DNA of 64,000 nucleotides, from assembly GCF_002831585.1 (NCBI RefSeq), contig NZ_CP025113.1:2867001-2931000 (forward strand), written 5' to 3'. Source of the stretch: Bradyrhizobium sp. SK17 (GTDB taxonomy: Bacteria; Pseudomonadota; Alphaproteobacteria; Rhizobiales; Xanthobacteraceae). Positions within the stretch are counted from its first letter, which is position 1; the number at the start of each line of letters is the position of its first letter. A program made the position numbers and the translations under genes. Below are positions 54,534-62,784 of this stretch, one piece after another. The notes under the pieces are model-generated. The model made no database searches and was not told where the DNA came from. It saw nothing but the letters and a program-made list of their open reading frames with translations.

Positions 54534-55937
54534 ATGCCCGGCCGAAGTTTGCTCGAGAAGATCTGGGATCAGCATGTCATTGCCCGCTTGAGCGAGGACA
54601 CTGATCTCCTTCATATCGACCGTCATCTGCTGCACGATCTCGGCGGCTCGCGCGGCCTGCTCGATCTCAAGAGCCGTGGCCTCAAGGTCCACAATCCCGA
54701 GCTGACGTTTGCGACGCCCGATCACGCGCTGTCGACGGCGCCCGGTCGCGCCGGGACCAGCAAGATCGGCATGGAATTGCTGGCCGCGTTGCGGGCCGAG
54801 ACCGCGGCGAGCGGTATCACGCTGTTCGATGTCGATCAGCCTGGCCAGGGCATCGTCCATGTCATCGGGCCTGAACTCGGCTTGAGCCTGCCGGGGGCGA
54901 CGATCGTCTGCGGCGACAGCCACACCTGCACCCATGGCGGCCTCGGCGCACTCGCCTTCGGCATCGGATCGAGCGAGCTCACCCATGTGCTGGCGACGCA
55001 GGCGCTGATCCAGAAGCGTCCGAAGACGCTACGTGCGCGCTTCGAGGGCAAGCTCCCGCTCGGCGTCACCGCCAAGGACATGATTCTGGCGCTGATCGGG
55101 CATATCGGCGCCGCCGGCGGCACCGGTTATGCGGTCGAATATGCCGGGAGTGCGATCCGCGCGCTGCCGATCGAGGGTCGGCTCACGATCTGCAACCTCT
55201 CGATCGAGCTCGGCGCCAAGATGGGGATGGTGGCGCCGGATGAGACAACCCTCGAATTCCTGCGCGGCCGTCCCTACGCGCCGCAAGGCGAGATGTGGGA
55301 TCTCGCCGTGAAAGCGTGGCGCGAATTGCCGAGCGATCCCGACGCGGTGTTCGACCGCGAGGTCGTGATCGATGTCGAAAAGATCATCCCGCAGGTCACC
55401 TGGGGCATCAGCCCCGAGCATGTCGTCGGCGTCGACGGCGTCATTCCCGATCCGAAGGCGGTCGACGATCCGTTGCGGCGTGCGGCGATCGAAACCGCGC
55501 TGGAGTATATGGGTCTGCAAGGCGGGGTACCGATCGCCGGCACGCCGGTCGATTGGGTGTTCATCGGTTCCTGCACCAACAGCCGCTTAAGCGACCTGCG
55601 TGCTGCGGCCGAGGTCGCGCGCGGCCGCAAGGTCGCGGCCGGGGTCCGCGCCTGGGTGGTACCGGGCTCGGAGAACGTCAAGCGCGAGGCGGTCGCCGAA
55701 GGGCTCGACAAGATTTTCATCGAGGCCGGCTTCGAATGGCGCGAGCCGGGCTGCTCGATGTGCCTGGCTGCCAATGGCGAGGTGGTGGCGCCGGGGCAGC
55801 GTTCGGTCTCGACCTCGAACCGCAACTTTGTCGGCCGGCAGGGGCCGCGTGCGCGGACGCATCTGGCGAGCCCCGCAAGCGCAGCCGCATCCGCCATCGC
55901 CGGTGCGATCGCCGACGTCAGGATGATGGGGCGCTAG
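54534..55937 (+). CDS. LeuC-like dehydratase/isomerase, large subunit (catabolic paralogue)
   Basis: A 467-aa aconitase-superfamily protein with AGGGGAAGG before ATG 54534. The iron-sulfur cluster cysteines lie in FIGSCTNSR and GCSMCLAANGE; other motifs are VCGDSHTCTHGGLGALAFGI and SNRNFVGRQGPRARTHLASP. It should form a complex with the LeuD-like protein encoded 3 bases later and hydrate/dehydrate a substituted malate. The context (IclR control, fusion to a transporter operon) argues against leucine biosynthesis. Confidence 0.93.
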   Translation: MPGRSLLEKIWDQHVIARLSEDTDLLHIDRHLLHDLGGSRGLLDLKSRGLKVHNPELTFATPDHALSTAPGRAGTSKIGMELLAALRAETAASGITLFDVDQPGQGIVHVIGPELGLSLPGATIVCGDSHTCTHGGLGALAFGIGSSELTHVLATQALIQKRPKTLRARFEGKLPLGVTAKDMILALIGHIGAAGGTGYAVEYAGSAIRALPIEGRLTICNLSIELGAKMGMVAPDETTLEFLRGRPYAPQGEMWDLAVKAWRELPSDPDAVFDREVVIDVEKIIPQVTWGISPEHVVGVDGVIPDPKAVDDPLRRAAIETALEYMGLQGGVPIAGTPVDWVFIGSCTNSRLSDLRAAAEVARGRKVAAGVRAWVVPGSENVKREAVAEGLDKIFIEAGFEWREPGCSMCLAANGEVVAPGQRSVSTSNRNFVGRQGPRARTHLASPASAAASAIAGAIADVRMMGR

Positions 55938-55940
55938 ACG

Positions 55941-56576
55941 ATGCCGAAACCGTTCGACAGACTCACCGCGACTGCTGCGCCGATCATGCGCAGCAATATC
56001 GACACCGACGTGATCATCCGCATCGAGCGCCTGGTCGGCAACGGAATCCGCGGCACGCTCGGCAAATGGGCGTTCGGCTCACTGCGCTATCTTCCTGATG
56101 GCTCGGAGAATCCGGACTTCATCCTGAATCGCGAGCCGTACCGGGACGCGGAGATCCTGGTGACCGGGCCGAATTTCGGCTGCGGCTCGTCGCGCGAGGG
56201 TGCGGTGTGGTCGCTCCAGGAGCGCGGCATCCGCGCCATCATCGGCTCCGGCTTCGGCGACATCTTCTTCGCCAACTGCTTCCAGAACGGCATCCTGCCC
56301 GTCGTGGTCGACAAGGCGGTGGTCGATCAACTCGCCGCCGATATCGAGGCGACGCAGGGCGCCGGCAAGGTCTCGATCGACCTCGAGGAGCAGACCATCG
56401 TCTCGCCGTCGGGCGCCCGGTATACCTTCGAGATCGACCCCCGGCGGCGCGAAGGCCTCTTGAAAGGGCTCGACGAGGTGGCGCTGACGTTGCAGCGCGA
56501 TAGCGAGATTCACGCCTTCCAGGCTTCCGACCGCACCGCACGGCCCTGGATTCATTCGACAAGGATATCTGCATGA
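55941..56576 (+). CDS. LeuD-like dehydratase/isomerase, small subunit
   Basis: A 211-aa swivel-domain partner. The family pattern NIDTDVIIRIERL replaces the usual TDQIIP, and GPNFGCGSSREGAVWSLQER followed by IIGSGFGDIFFANCFQNGIL is intact. Differences at the substrate loop (IRIERLVGNGIRGTLGKW) suggest a substrate other than isopropylmalate. Its stop overlaps the start of the LeuB-like gene by 4 bases (ATGA). Confidence 0.92.
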   Translation: MPKPFDRLTATAAPIMRSNIDTDVIIRIERLVGNGIRGTLGKWAFGSLRYLPDGSENPDFILNREPYRDAEILVTGPNFGCGSSREGAVWSLQERGIRAIIGSGFGDIFFANCFQNGILPVVVDKAVVDQLAADIEATQGAGKVSIDLEEQTIVSPSGARYTFEIDPRRREGLLKGLDEVALTLQRDSEIHAFQASDRTARPWIHSTRISA

Positions 56577-57706
56577 GCACGCCATCCAACATGGTCAAGG
56601 TCGCCATGGTCGGCGGCGAGGGCATCGGTCCCGAGGTCACCGCGCAGTCGCGCCGCGTGCTCGACTGGTTTGCGGCCAAGCGTGGCGCGCCGATGACCTT
56701 GCGCGAGGCGCAGTACGGCCTGATCCCGTATCTGGCGACCGGCAAGGTGCTGCCGGAGGACACCGCCGAAGCAATGGACGAGGCCGACGCCATCCTGTGG
56801 GGCGCGACCGGCGGTCCGGAGACGACCGAGGTACCCGCGGCCGCGCGCAAGGCCGGCAGTCTTCTGGGGCTGCGCAGCAAATACGATCTCTACGCCAACC
56901 TGAGACCGATCATGGCGAGCCCGGCACTGTCGGCGTCGGCGCCACTGAAGCCCGAGGTGCTTGACGGCGTCGACTTCGTCATCATCCGCGAATTGACCAG
57001 CGGCATCTATTTCGGCGAGCCGCGCGGCATCGAGACCTTGCCGGACGGCCAGCGCCGCGGCTTCAACACCGAGCAATACACGACGAACCAGATCCGCCGC
57101 GTGGCGCGCTCGGCGTTCGAGCTGGCGCGTACGAGGCGCAACAAGGTCTGCTCGGTCGACAAGGCCAATGTGCTGGAGACCAGCGTGGTGTGGCGTGAGG
57201 AGGTGATCAGGCTGCACAAGGAGGAATTCTCCGACGTCGAGCTGACCCATCTCTATGTCGACAACGCCGCGATGCAGATCGTGCGCGAGCCGCGGCAGTT
57301 CGACGTCATGGTGACCGGCAATATCTTCGGCGACATCCTGTCGGATTGTGCGGCGATGGCCTCGGGCTCGCTCGGCATGCTGCCATCGGCCTCGCTCGGC
57401 CCGGTCGATCGCTTCGGCCGGCGCAAGGCACTGTACGAACCGGTGCATGGCAGCGCGCCCGACATCGCGGGCAAAGGCATCGCCAATCCGCTCGGCTCGA
57501 TCCTCAGCGTCGCGATGCTGCTGCGGTTGACACTGAACCGGCCCGAGGATGCGGATTTGCTGGAGCAGGCGGTGCAGGCCGCGCTCGCGTCCGGTGCCCG
57601 AACGGCGGATATTGCTGAAGCCGGCGCGAAGAAGCTGTCGACCGTCCAGATGGGCGATGCGGTGCTCGGCGCGCTGGACAAGATATCGGCCAGGGAGCAC
57701 GCGTGA
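56573..57706 (+). CDS. LeuB/tartrate-dehydrogenase-family decarboxylating dehydrogenase
   Basis: A 377-aa NAD-dependent beta-decarboxylating dehydrogenase. Recognisable blocks are MVGGEGIGPEVTAQSRRVLD, ILWGATGGPET, LGLRSKYDLYANLRPI, the catalytic Lys/Tyr-containing RELTSGIYFGEPRG and SVDKANVLETSVVWREEV, the Mg site NIFGDILSDCAAM, and EPVHGSAPDIAGKGIANPLG. It oxidises and decarboxylates a 3-substituted malate. Start and stop both overlap neighbours by 4 bases. Biosynthetic LeuB is the alternative. Confidence 0.92.
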   Translation: MSTPSNMVKVAMVGGEGIGPEVTAQSRRVLDWFAAKRGAPMTLREAQYGLIPYLATGKVLPEDTAEAMDEADAILWGATGGPETTEVPAAARKAGSLLGLRSKYDLYANLRPIMASPALSASAPLKPEVLDGVDFVIIRELTSGIYFGEPRGIETLPDGQRRGFNTEQYTTNQIRRVARSAFELARTRRNKVCSVDKANVLETSVVWREEVIRLHKEEFSDVELTHLYVDNAAMQIVREPRQFDVMVTGNIFGDILSDCAAMASGSLGMLPSASLGPVDRFGRRKALYEPVHGSAPDIAGKGIANPLGSILSVAMLLRLTLNRPEDADLLEQAVQAALASGARTADIAEAGAKKLSTVQMGDAVLGALDKISAREHA

Positions 57707-58767
57707 TGACGCGCCTGGCGATACCCTCCATTTCGCGGCGTTCGGCCCTGACGGTGATCGCCGCCGGCGGTGCGGCGCTGGCGAGCGGGCGGACATGGGC
57801 GCAGGCTATTCCGGGTCGCGCGATCTATCCGGTCGCGGTGCCGGTTTACCAGACGCAATTCGTCGCTGATCGTATCGGCTACTTCAAGGAGGCCGGGCTC
57901 GACTGCAAGCTGGTGCAGGGCGGCAGCGGCGTGAAGACCCGCGAGATCATCGCCTCATCGCAGGGCGATATCGGCATCGGCGACGTTACCCATCCGATGC
58001 AGCTCACCAACCACGGCCGAGCCGCGCGCGTAATGCTGCCGGTCGACACGAGGTCGAACTCGGTGATGTTCATCCTGCGCAAAGACCTGAAGGACCAGGG
58101 CATCAACTCGCTGGAGGCCTTCACGCAATGGAAGCGGCCCGACGGCCGCAGGCCGATCGTCTCGGTGTCTTCGCTGGGCGGCACCAACCATGTCTGGGCG
58201 TCCTACTACATGGAAACCATGGGGCTCGACGACAAGGTGACCTGGATCGGCACCGGCAATGTCGACACCATGCTGGGCTCGCTGAAATCGAAGCAGGTCG
58301 ATATCCTCGTCAGCTCGCTGTCGCTGTTGAACGAGGCGAAGCAGCAGGGCTGGGGCGAATTGCTGTTCGACGGCACCGATGAGGCGATCTGGAACAAGCA
58401 TATCGGCGGCAAGGTGCCGGTGACGGCGCATTTCACGTTGCAGGCGACCATCGACAAGGATCCGGCCAAGATGCAGGCCTACGTCACCGCGCTGTGGCGC
58501 GCGTCGCAATGGATCAAGGCGCACAAGCCGGTCGAGGTCTACGAGGCCATCGAGCCTTATGTCGGCAGCACCTCGCGCGACGCCAATTTGCTGGAGATCA
58601 CGGCGATCCAGAAGGTCGCGGACTATGAAGGGTCGATCGACGCGGCGAGCTTCGCGCGCGGCGAGAAGGTCTGGTTCCGCGAGATGACCGGCATCAAGCC
58701 GCTCAAGATCGCCGACGTGGTCAACTCGAACCTCATCGACGCGGCGCGAAAGGCCTATCCGGGTTGA
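57703..58767 (+). CDS. ABC substrate-binding protein, nitrate/taurine/thiamine-precursor type, Tat signal
   Basis: A 354-aa NMT1/SsuA-like binding protein. The signal reads SRRSALTVIAAGGAALASGR, a twin-arginine type, cleaved near TWAQA. The mature part opens with YQTQFVADRIGYFKEAGLDC and has the family loop QGGSGVKTREIIASSQGDIG. It is translationally coupled to both neighbours by 4-base overlaps (ATGA before, TTGA after). The presumed ligand is the acid processed by the three enzymes encoded upstream. Confidence 0.9.
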   Translation: MMTRLAIPSISRRSALTVIAAGGAALASGRTWAQAIPGRAIYPVAVPVYQTQFVADRIGYFKEAGLDCKLVQGGSGVKTREIIASSQGDIGIGDVTHPMQLTNHGRAARVMLPVDTRSNSVMFILRKDLKDQGINSLEAFTQWKRPDGRRPIVSVSSLGGTNHVWASYYMETMGLDDKVTWIGTGNVDTMLGSLKSKQVDILVSSLSLLNEAKQQGWGELLFDGTDEAIWNKHIGGKVPVTAHFTLQATIDKDPAKMQAYVTALWRASQWIKAHKPVEVYEAIEPYVGSTSRDANLLEITAIQKVADYEGSIDAASFARGEKVWFREMTGIKPLKIADVVNSNLIDAARKAYPG

Positions 58768-59597
58768 GCGCGCTGGAGACACGCGCAACCTTGTTGCCGC
58801 GCGCGTCGGCCGAGCGCCGCGTCGAGGTCAAGGGCCTGAGCAAGTCGTTCCAGCTCGCCGGGACCACGATCGAGGCCGTGCGCGATGTCACCTTCGACGT
58901 CCGCCGCGGCGAGTTCGTCGCGCTGCTGGGGCCGTCGGGCTCCGGCAAGAGCACGGTGCTCAACATGATCGCCTCGCTGATCCGTCCCACCGGCGGCGAG
59001 ATCCTGATCGACGGCAAGCGCGTCGTTGCCGGCAAGGCAACGCCCAATGTCGGTTACGTCTTCCAGCGCGACACGTTGTTTCCGTGGCGGACGGTCGGCG
59101 ACAATATCGGCTACGGCCTGGAGCTATCGGGCGTGCCCACGTCGGAACGGAAGGAGCGGATCGCGGAATGCGTCGCGCAGGCCGGGCTCAAGGGATTCGA
59201 GAATGCCTATCCGTCGGCGCTGTCGGGCGGCATGCGGCAGCGCGCGGCGCTGATGCGCACCCTGATCGTCGAGCCGCAAATCCTGTTGATGGACGAACCG
59301 TTCGGCGCGCTCGACACCCACACCAAAATCGACATGCATGAGGTGCTGCTGCGGATCTGGGAGCGCGAGCAGCAGACCGTGCTGTTCGTGACCCATGATC
59401 TCGGCGAGGCGCTGACCTTGGCCGACCGCATCATCCTGTTCTCGGCGCGGCCGGGCCGCATCAAGGACATGTTCGAGGTCGACTTTGCGCGCCCGCGCGA
59501 TGCGGTGAAGGTGCGCGAGACTCCGCATTATGCCGAGCTGTTCCAGCACATCTGGCATTCGCTCGGCGAGGAGTTCGTCAAGGGCCGCAGCACATGA
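58764..59597 (+). CDS. ABC ATPase, SsuB/TauB type
   Basis: A 277-aa ATPase starting at a TTG that overlaps the previous stop (TTGA). Walker A is LLGPSGSGKSTVLNMIAS, Q-loop VGYVFQRDTLFPWRTVGDNI, signature ALSGGMRQRAALMRTLI, Walker B ILLMDEPFGALD, then FVTHDLGEALTLADR. It energises the importer together with the next gene product. It overlaps that gene by 4 bases. Confidence 0.93.
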   Translation: MSALETRATLLPRASAERRVEVKGLSKSFQLAGTTIEAVRDVTFDVRRGEFVALLGPSGSGKSTVLNMIASLIRPTGGEILIDGKRVVAGKATPNVGYVFQRDTLFPWRTVGDNIGYGLELSGVPTSERKERIAECVAQAGLKGFENAYPSALSGGMRQRAALMRTLIVEPQILLMDEPFGALDTHTKIDMHEVLLRIWEREQQTVLFVTHDLGEALTLADRIILFSARPGRIKDMFEVDFARPRDAVKVRETPHYAELFQHIWHSLGEEFVKGRST

Positions 59598-60466
59598 AGA
59601 GGTACAGCACGCTTGGCACGATCGGCTGGCAGGTCCTGATCTGCGCCGTCGTGCTGTCGGTCTGGCAATGGGGCTACGACCTGCGCGGAAAACTGCCGTG
59701 GCTGGTGCCCGATCTGCTCGATCCCTATTTCATCTCGAAGCCGTCGATGATCTTCGACAACTTCCTGATCCAGAGCTGCCTGACCTCCAAGCTCGGCGCC
59801 TTCAACGGCTGGGTCAATGGCGAGTTCGGCAAGTGCCTGGCGCGCAACGAGAACAATCTCTGGGCGGCGACGGCGATCACCCTGAAGAACACCTTCTTCG
59901 GCTTCGTCACCGGCGTGGTCTCTGGCTTCGTCGCCGGGCTGATCCTCGGACGATCGGACCGGCTCAGCGCGATCTTTCAGCCCTTCATCACCGCGGTGAA
60001 TTCGATCCCGCGGATCGCGCTGGCGCCGATCATCGTGCTGGCGTTCGGGATCGGCGACATGTCCAAGATCGTGACGTCCTGGATTGTCGTCGTGTTCCTG
60101 GTGTTCTTCAACACTTTCGAGGGCGCGCGCTCGATCGACGAGGGCTTCACCAACGCCGCGCGGCTGCTCGGCGCCAGCGAATGGCAGATCACCCGCACCG
60201 TGGTGATCCCCTCGACGATGGCCTGGGTGTTCGCCTCGCTGACGCCTGCGATCTCGTTTGCGCTGATCGGCGTCATCGTCGGTGAATTCATCGGCGCCGA
60301 GCGCGGCATCGGCCGCCTCATCATCGAATCGGAGGCGCGCGGCGAGGCTTCGGGCATGATGGTCGCAGTGGTGGTGCTGATGCTGGTTGGCGTCGTGCTC
60401 TCGGCGATCATCTGGCGGCTACAGGCCTATTTGCTGCGCTGGCAGCGGCAGCGCAGCGCCGAATAG
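59594..60466 (+). CDS. ABC permease, SsuC/TauC type
   Basis: A 290-aa inner-membrane permease with six hydrophobic helices and the EAA loop NAARLLGASEWQITRTVVIP. A 70-residue insertion after the first helix (FISKPSMIFDNFLIQSCLTS onward, with two Cys) is longer than in ordinary SsuC. It closes the six-gene operon; a GC-rich hairpin lies 4 bases after its stop. Confidence 0.92.
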   Translation: MKRYSTLGTIGWQVLICAVVLSVWQWGYDLRGKLPWLVPDLLDPYFISKPSMIFDNFLIQSCLTSKLGAFNGWVNGEFGKCLARNENNLWAATAITLKNTFFGFVTGVVSGFVAGLILGRSDRLSAIFQPFITAVNSIPRIALAPIIVLAFGIGDMSKIVTSWIVVVFLVFFNTFEGARSIDEGFTNAARLLGASEWQITRTVVIPSTMAWVFASLTPAISFALIGVIVGEFIGAERGIGRLIIESEARGEASGMMVAVVVLMLVGVVLSAIIWRLQAYLLRWQRQRSAE

Positions 60467-60470
60467 GCGA

Positions 60471-60505
60471 GGGCCGTGGCGGCGTCGTTCCGGCGGCCAC
60501 GGCCC
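60471..60505. terminator. hairpin after the ABC/leuCDB-like operon
   Basis: GGGCCGTGGC (60471-60480) pairs with GCCACGGCCC (60496-60505), 15-base loop, followed by CTTGG. It lies between convergent genes and could serve both. Confidence 0.6.
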
Positions 60506-60511
60506 CTTGGC

Positions 60512-60688
60512 TCATGCCGCGGTTTCCGACGGCGAGGTCTCGCCGTCGAGCCAATCCTGCTCCTTTGCCAGCGCGCGCCAGGCCGCTTCCATGCGCTTGA
60601 AGCGATTGTAGGCCGGCTCGTCGTCGGCGCGCTCGGCAAGCTGGGCGCAGTTCTCCGCATTGTCGAGAAAGTGCTGGGATTGCTTCAT
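60512..60688 (-). CDS. 58-aa acidic helical protein
   Basis: A short gene starting at ATG 60688 with AGGAGGA 6 bases upstream. The product begins MKQSQHFLDNAENCAQLAER and continues as one or two amphipathic helices (YNRFKRMEAAWRALAKEQDW). Proteins of this kind are frequent in Bradyrhizobium and relatives, function unknown. The ribosome site and codon pattern make it convincing despite its size. Confidence 0.8.
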   Translation of the reverse strand: MKQSQHFLDNAENCAQLAERADDEPAYNRFKRMEAAWRALAKEQDWLDGETSPSETAA

Positions 60689-60781
60689 GGAACGTCCTCC
60701 TGTTGATGAGGACGTGGTCCATCAAATCAGGCTATTCAACGCATGGAACATGAGCATTTCGCCACACTGGTGAATGTGTGT

Positions 60782-61018
60782 TCAGCGGAGTTCCTTGTGC
60801 AAGATTTCGCGCTTATGCGTGAGTGGATCTGCATGATGGTCTAGGTCGCGGCCAGGCAGGCCGGCCGCCGGAGCGTCGCGGCGTTCGGTCGCGATCCGGC
60901 TGCGGCATTCCGCGGCGAATGCGCGCAACCGCTCCACCGTCAGTGGATCCATGCCGGTGCGCGCCAGACGCTCGGCGCGGTCGGCTTCATCCTTGAGATG
61001 ATCAATTGTCCGGCTCAT
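60782..61018 (-). CDS. 78-aa helical protein, His-rich C-terminus
   Basis: Start ATG 61018 has GGAGG 5 bases upstream; an in-frame ATG at 61030 lies before that site. The product begins MSRTIDHLKDEADRAERLAR, a helix resembling the preceding 58-aa protein, and ends LDHHADPLTHKREILHKELR. Unknown function. It lies 93 bases upstream of the 58-aa gene on the same strand, so the two may be cotranscribed. Confidence 0.7.
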   Translation of the reverse strand: MSRTIDHLKDEADRAERLARTGMDPLTVERLRAFAAECRSRIATERRDAPAAGLPGRDLDHHADPLTHKREILHKELR

Positions 61019-61127
61019 GATTGCCTCCATGCCCAGACAATTTGAATCGAATTGCGACGTTCCCTCGCGTTCCCTCGCTCTTGGAGGCGTGGCTAACCGG
61101 CGGTTAATCGGCCGTCAGAGGGGTGCC

Positions 61128-62669
61128 TCAGGTCACCGGCGCGGGGTTGAACAGCGTCAGGTCGTTGTGGATGCCCCACTTGTCCGACCACGGCTTGGTG
61201 CGGCCGCTGGCGACGTCGAGGATCAGGCGGAACAGGTCCCAGCCGGTTTCCTCGATCGTCTTTTCGCCGGTCGCGATGCAGCCGGCGTCGAAATCGATCA
61301 GGTCCTTCCAGCGCCGCGCCAACTCGCTGCGGGTCGCGACCTTGACGACGGGCGCGGCGGCAAGGCCATAGGGCGTGCCGCGGCCGGTGGTGAACACCTG
61401 CAAGGTCATGCCGGAGGCGAGCTGCAAGGTGCCGCAGATGAAGTCGCTGGCCGGTGTCGCGGCGAACAGCATGCCCTTCTGCCGCGCCTTCTCGCCCGGC
61501 GACAGCACGCCCGCGATCGGGCCGGAGCCCGACTTGACGATCGAGCCCAACGACTTTTCGACGATGTTGGCAAGCCCGCCCTTCTTGTTGCCCGGCGTGG
61601 TGTTGGCGCTGCGATCGGCGCCGCCGCGAGCGAGATAGGCGTCGTACCATGCCATCTCGCGGATCAGCGCGCGGCCGACATCCTCGTTGACGGCGCGGCG
61701 GGTCAACAGCTGGATCGCGTCGCGTACCTCGGTGACCTCCGAGAACATCACGGTCGCGCCTGATCGCACCAGCAGGTCGGCGGCGAAGCCGACCGCGGGG
61801 TTCGCCGTGACGCCGGAGAATGCATCGCTGCCACCGCATTGCAGGCCGATCACGAGATCGGCGGCCGGGCAGGTCTCGCGCTGGCGGGCGTTGAGCACCT
61901 TCAGCCGGGCCTCGGCCTGGGTCATGATCGCATCGACGATCGCGCCGAAGCCGTCGAACGCTTCGTCCTGCATCCGCACGATGGCATCATTGACGCCCTC
62001 CGGCACCAGCCGCTCCGGCGCAAGTTTCTCGCAGCCGAGGCCGACCACGAGGATCTCGCCGCCGAAATTCGGATTGAGCGCGAGGTTTTGCAACGTGCGG
62101 ATCGGCACCACGGCATCGGGCGCCGTGATCGCGACGCCGCAGCCATAGGCATGGGTCAGCGGCACGACGTCGTCGACATTGGGATATTTCGGCAGCAGCT
62201 CGGCGCGGATGCGCTTCACCGCATATTCCATCGTGCCCTTGACGCATTGCACGGAGGAGGAGATGCCGAGGATGTTCTTCGTTCCCACCGAGCCGTCTGG
62301 GTTACGAAAGCCCTCGAAAGTGAAGCCATCGAGCGGCGGCAATGCCGGAGGCACCGCGGTTGATATCTCGAGCCGGTCGAGCGGCGGCGCGTCGGGCATC
62401 CGGATGCGGGCCTCGTCGACCCATTCGCCGGCGAGGATCGGCGACAGCGCATGGCCGATCACCTCGCCATAGCGGATAATCGGCGCGCCCTCGGCGATGT
62501 CCGTGAGCGCGGTCTTGTGGCCCTGCGGCACGAAAGTGCGCAAGGTCAGGCCGCAAGCGAAGCGAGAGCCTTTGGGCAGGCCGAAATCATTCACCACGAT
62601 CGCGACATTGTCGCGCGCATTGAGCTTGATGTAGCGGGGCTGCTCCTGCGCGCCGATCGACTGGTCCAT
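61128..62669 (-). CDS. garD: UxaA-family dehydratase, probable galactarate dehydratase
   Basis: A 513-aa enzyme. The N-terminal SAF-like domain ([20 protein letters not shown]) is followed by a linker and the catalytic UxaA domains: [42 protein letters not shown] and [20 protein letters not shown]. The conserved His/Cys residues of the galactarate/altronate dehydratase family are present. It would convert galactarate (or glucarate/altronate) to a keto-deoxy acid. The neighbouring dehydrogenase fits the last step of that pathway. Altronate dehydratase is the alternative. Confidence 0.88.
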   Translation of the reverse strand: MDQSIGAQEQPRYIKLNARDNVAIVVNDFGLPKGSRFACGLTLRTFVPQGHKTALTDIAEGAPIIRYGEVIGHALSPILAGEWVDEARIRMPDAPPLDRLEISTAVPPALPPLDGFTFEGFRNPDGSVGTKNILGISSSVQCVKGTMEYAVKRIRAELLPKYPNVDDVVPLTHAYGCGVAITAPDAVVPIRTLQNLALNPNFGGEILVVGLGCEKLAPERLVPEGVNDAIVRMQDEAFDGFGAIVDAIMTQAEARLKVLNARQRETCPAADLVIGLQCGGSDAFSGVTANPAVGFAADLLVRSGATVMFSEVTEVRDAIQLLTRRAVNEDVGRALIREMAWYDAYLARGGADRSANTTPGNKKGGLANIVEKSLGSIVKSGSGPIAGVLSPGEKARQKGMLFAATPASDFICGTLQLASGMTLQVFTTGRGTPYGLAAAPVVKVATRSELARRWKDLIDFDAGCIATGEKTIEETGWDLFRLILDVASGRTKPWSDKWGIHNDLTLFNPAPVT

Positions 62670-62685
62670 GAAGCTTCCTCGAATT

Positions 62686-62771
62686 GTAGGGTGGGTTAGC
62701 CGAAGGCGTAACCCACCATGCTTGTTCGGTGGTCGTAATGGTGGGTTACGCCTTCGGCTAACCCACCCTAC
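62686..62771. repeat. 33-bp perfect inverted repeat
   Basis: Arms 62686-62718 and 62739-62771 are exact reverse complements with a 20-base loop. The arm core GGGTTAGCCGAAGGCGTAAC is, from memory, a repeat found in many copies in Bradyrhizobium genomes. It separates the garD and dehydrogenase genes. Confidence 0.9.
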
Positions 62772-62784
62772 GCATCTACGCTTC

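Noticed and set aside
54534..57706. Calling these genes the biosynthetic leuC, leuD and leuB
   Set aside because: IclR control and translational coupling to an importer point to catabolism, though this needs the rest of the genome to settle.
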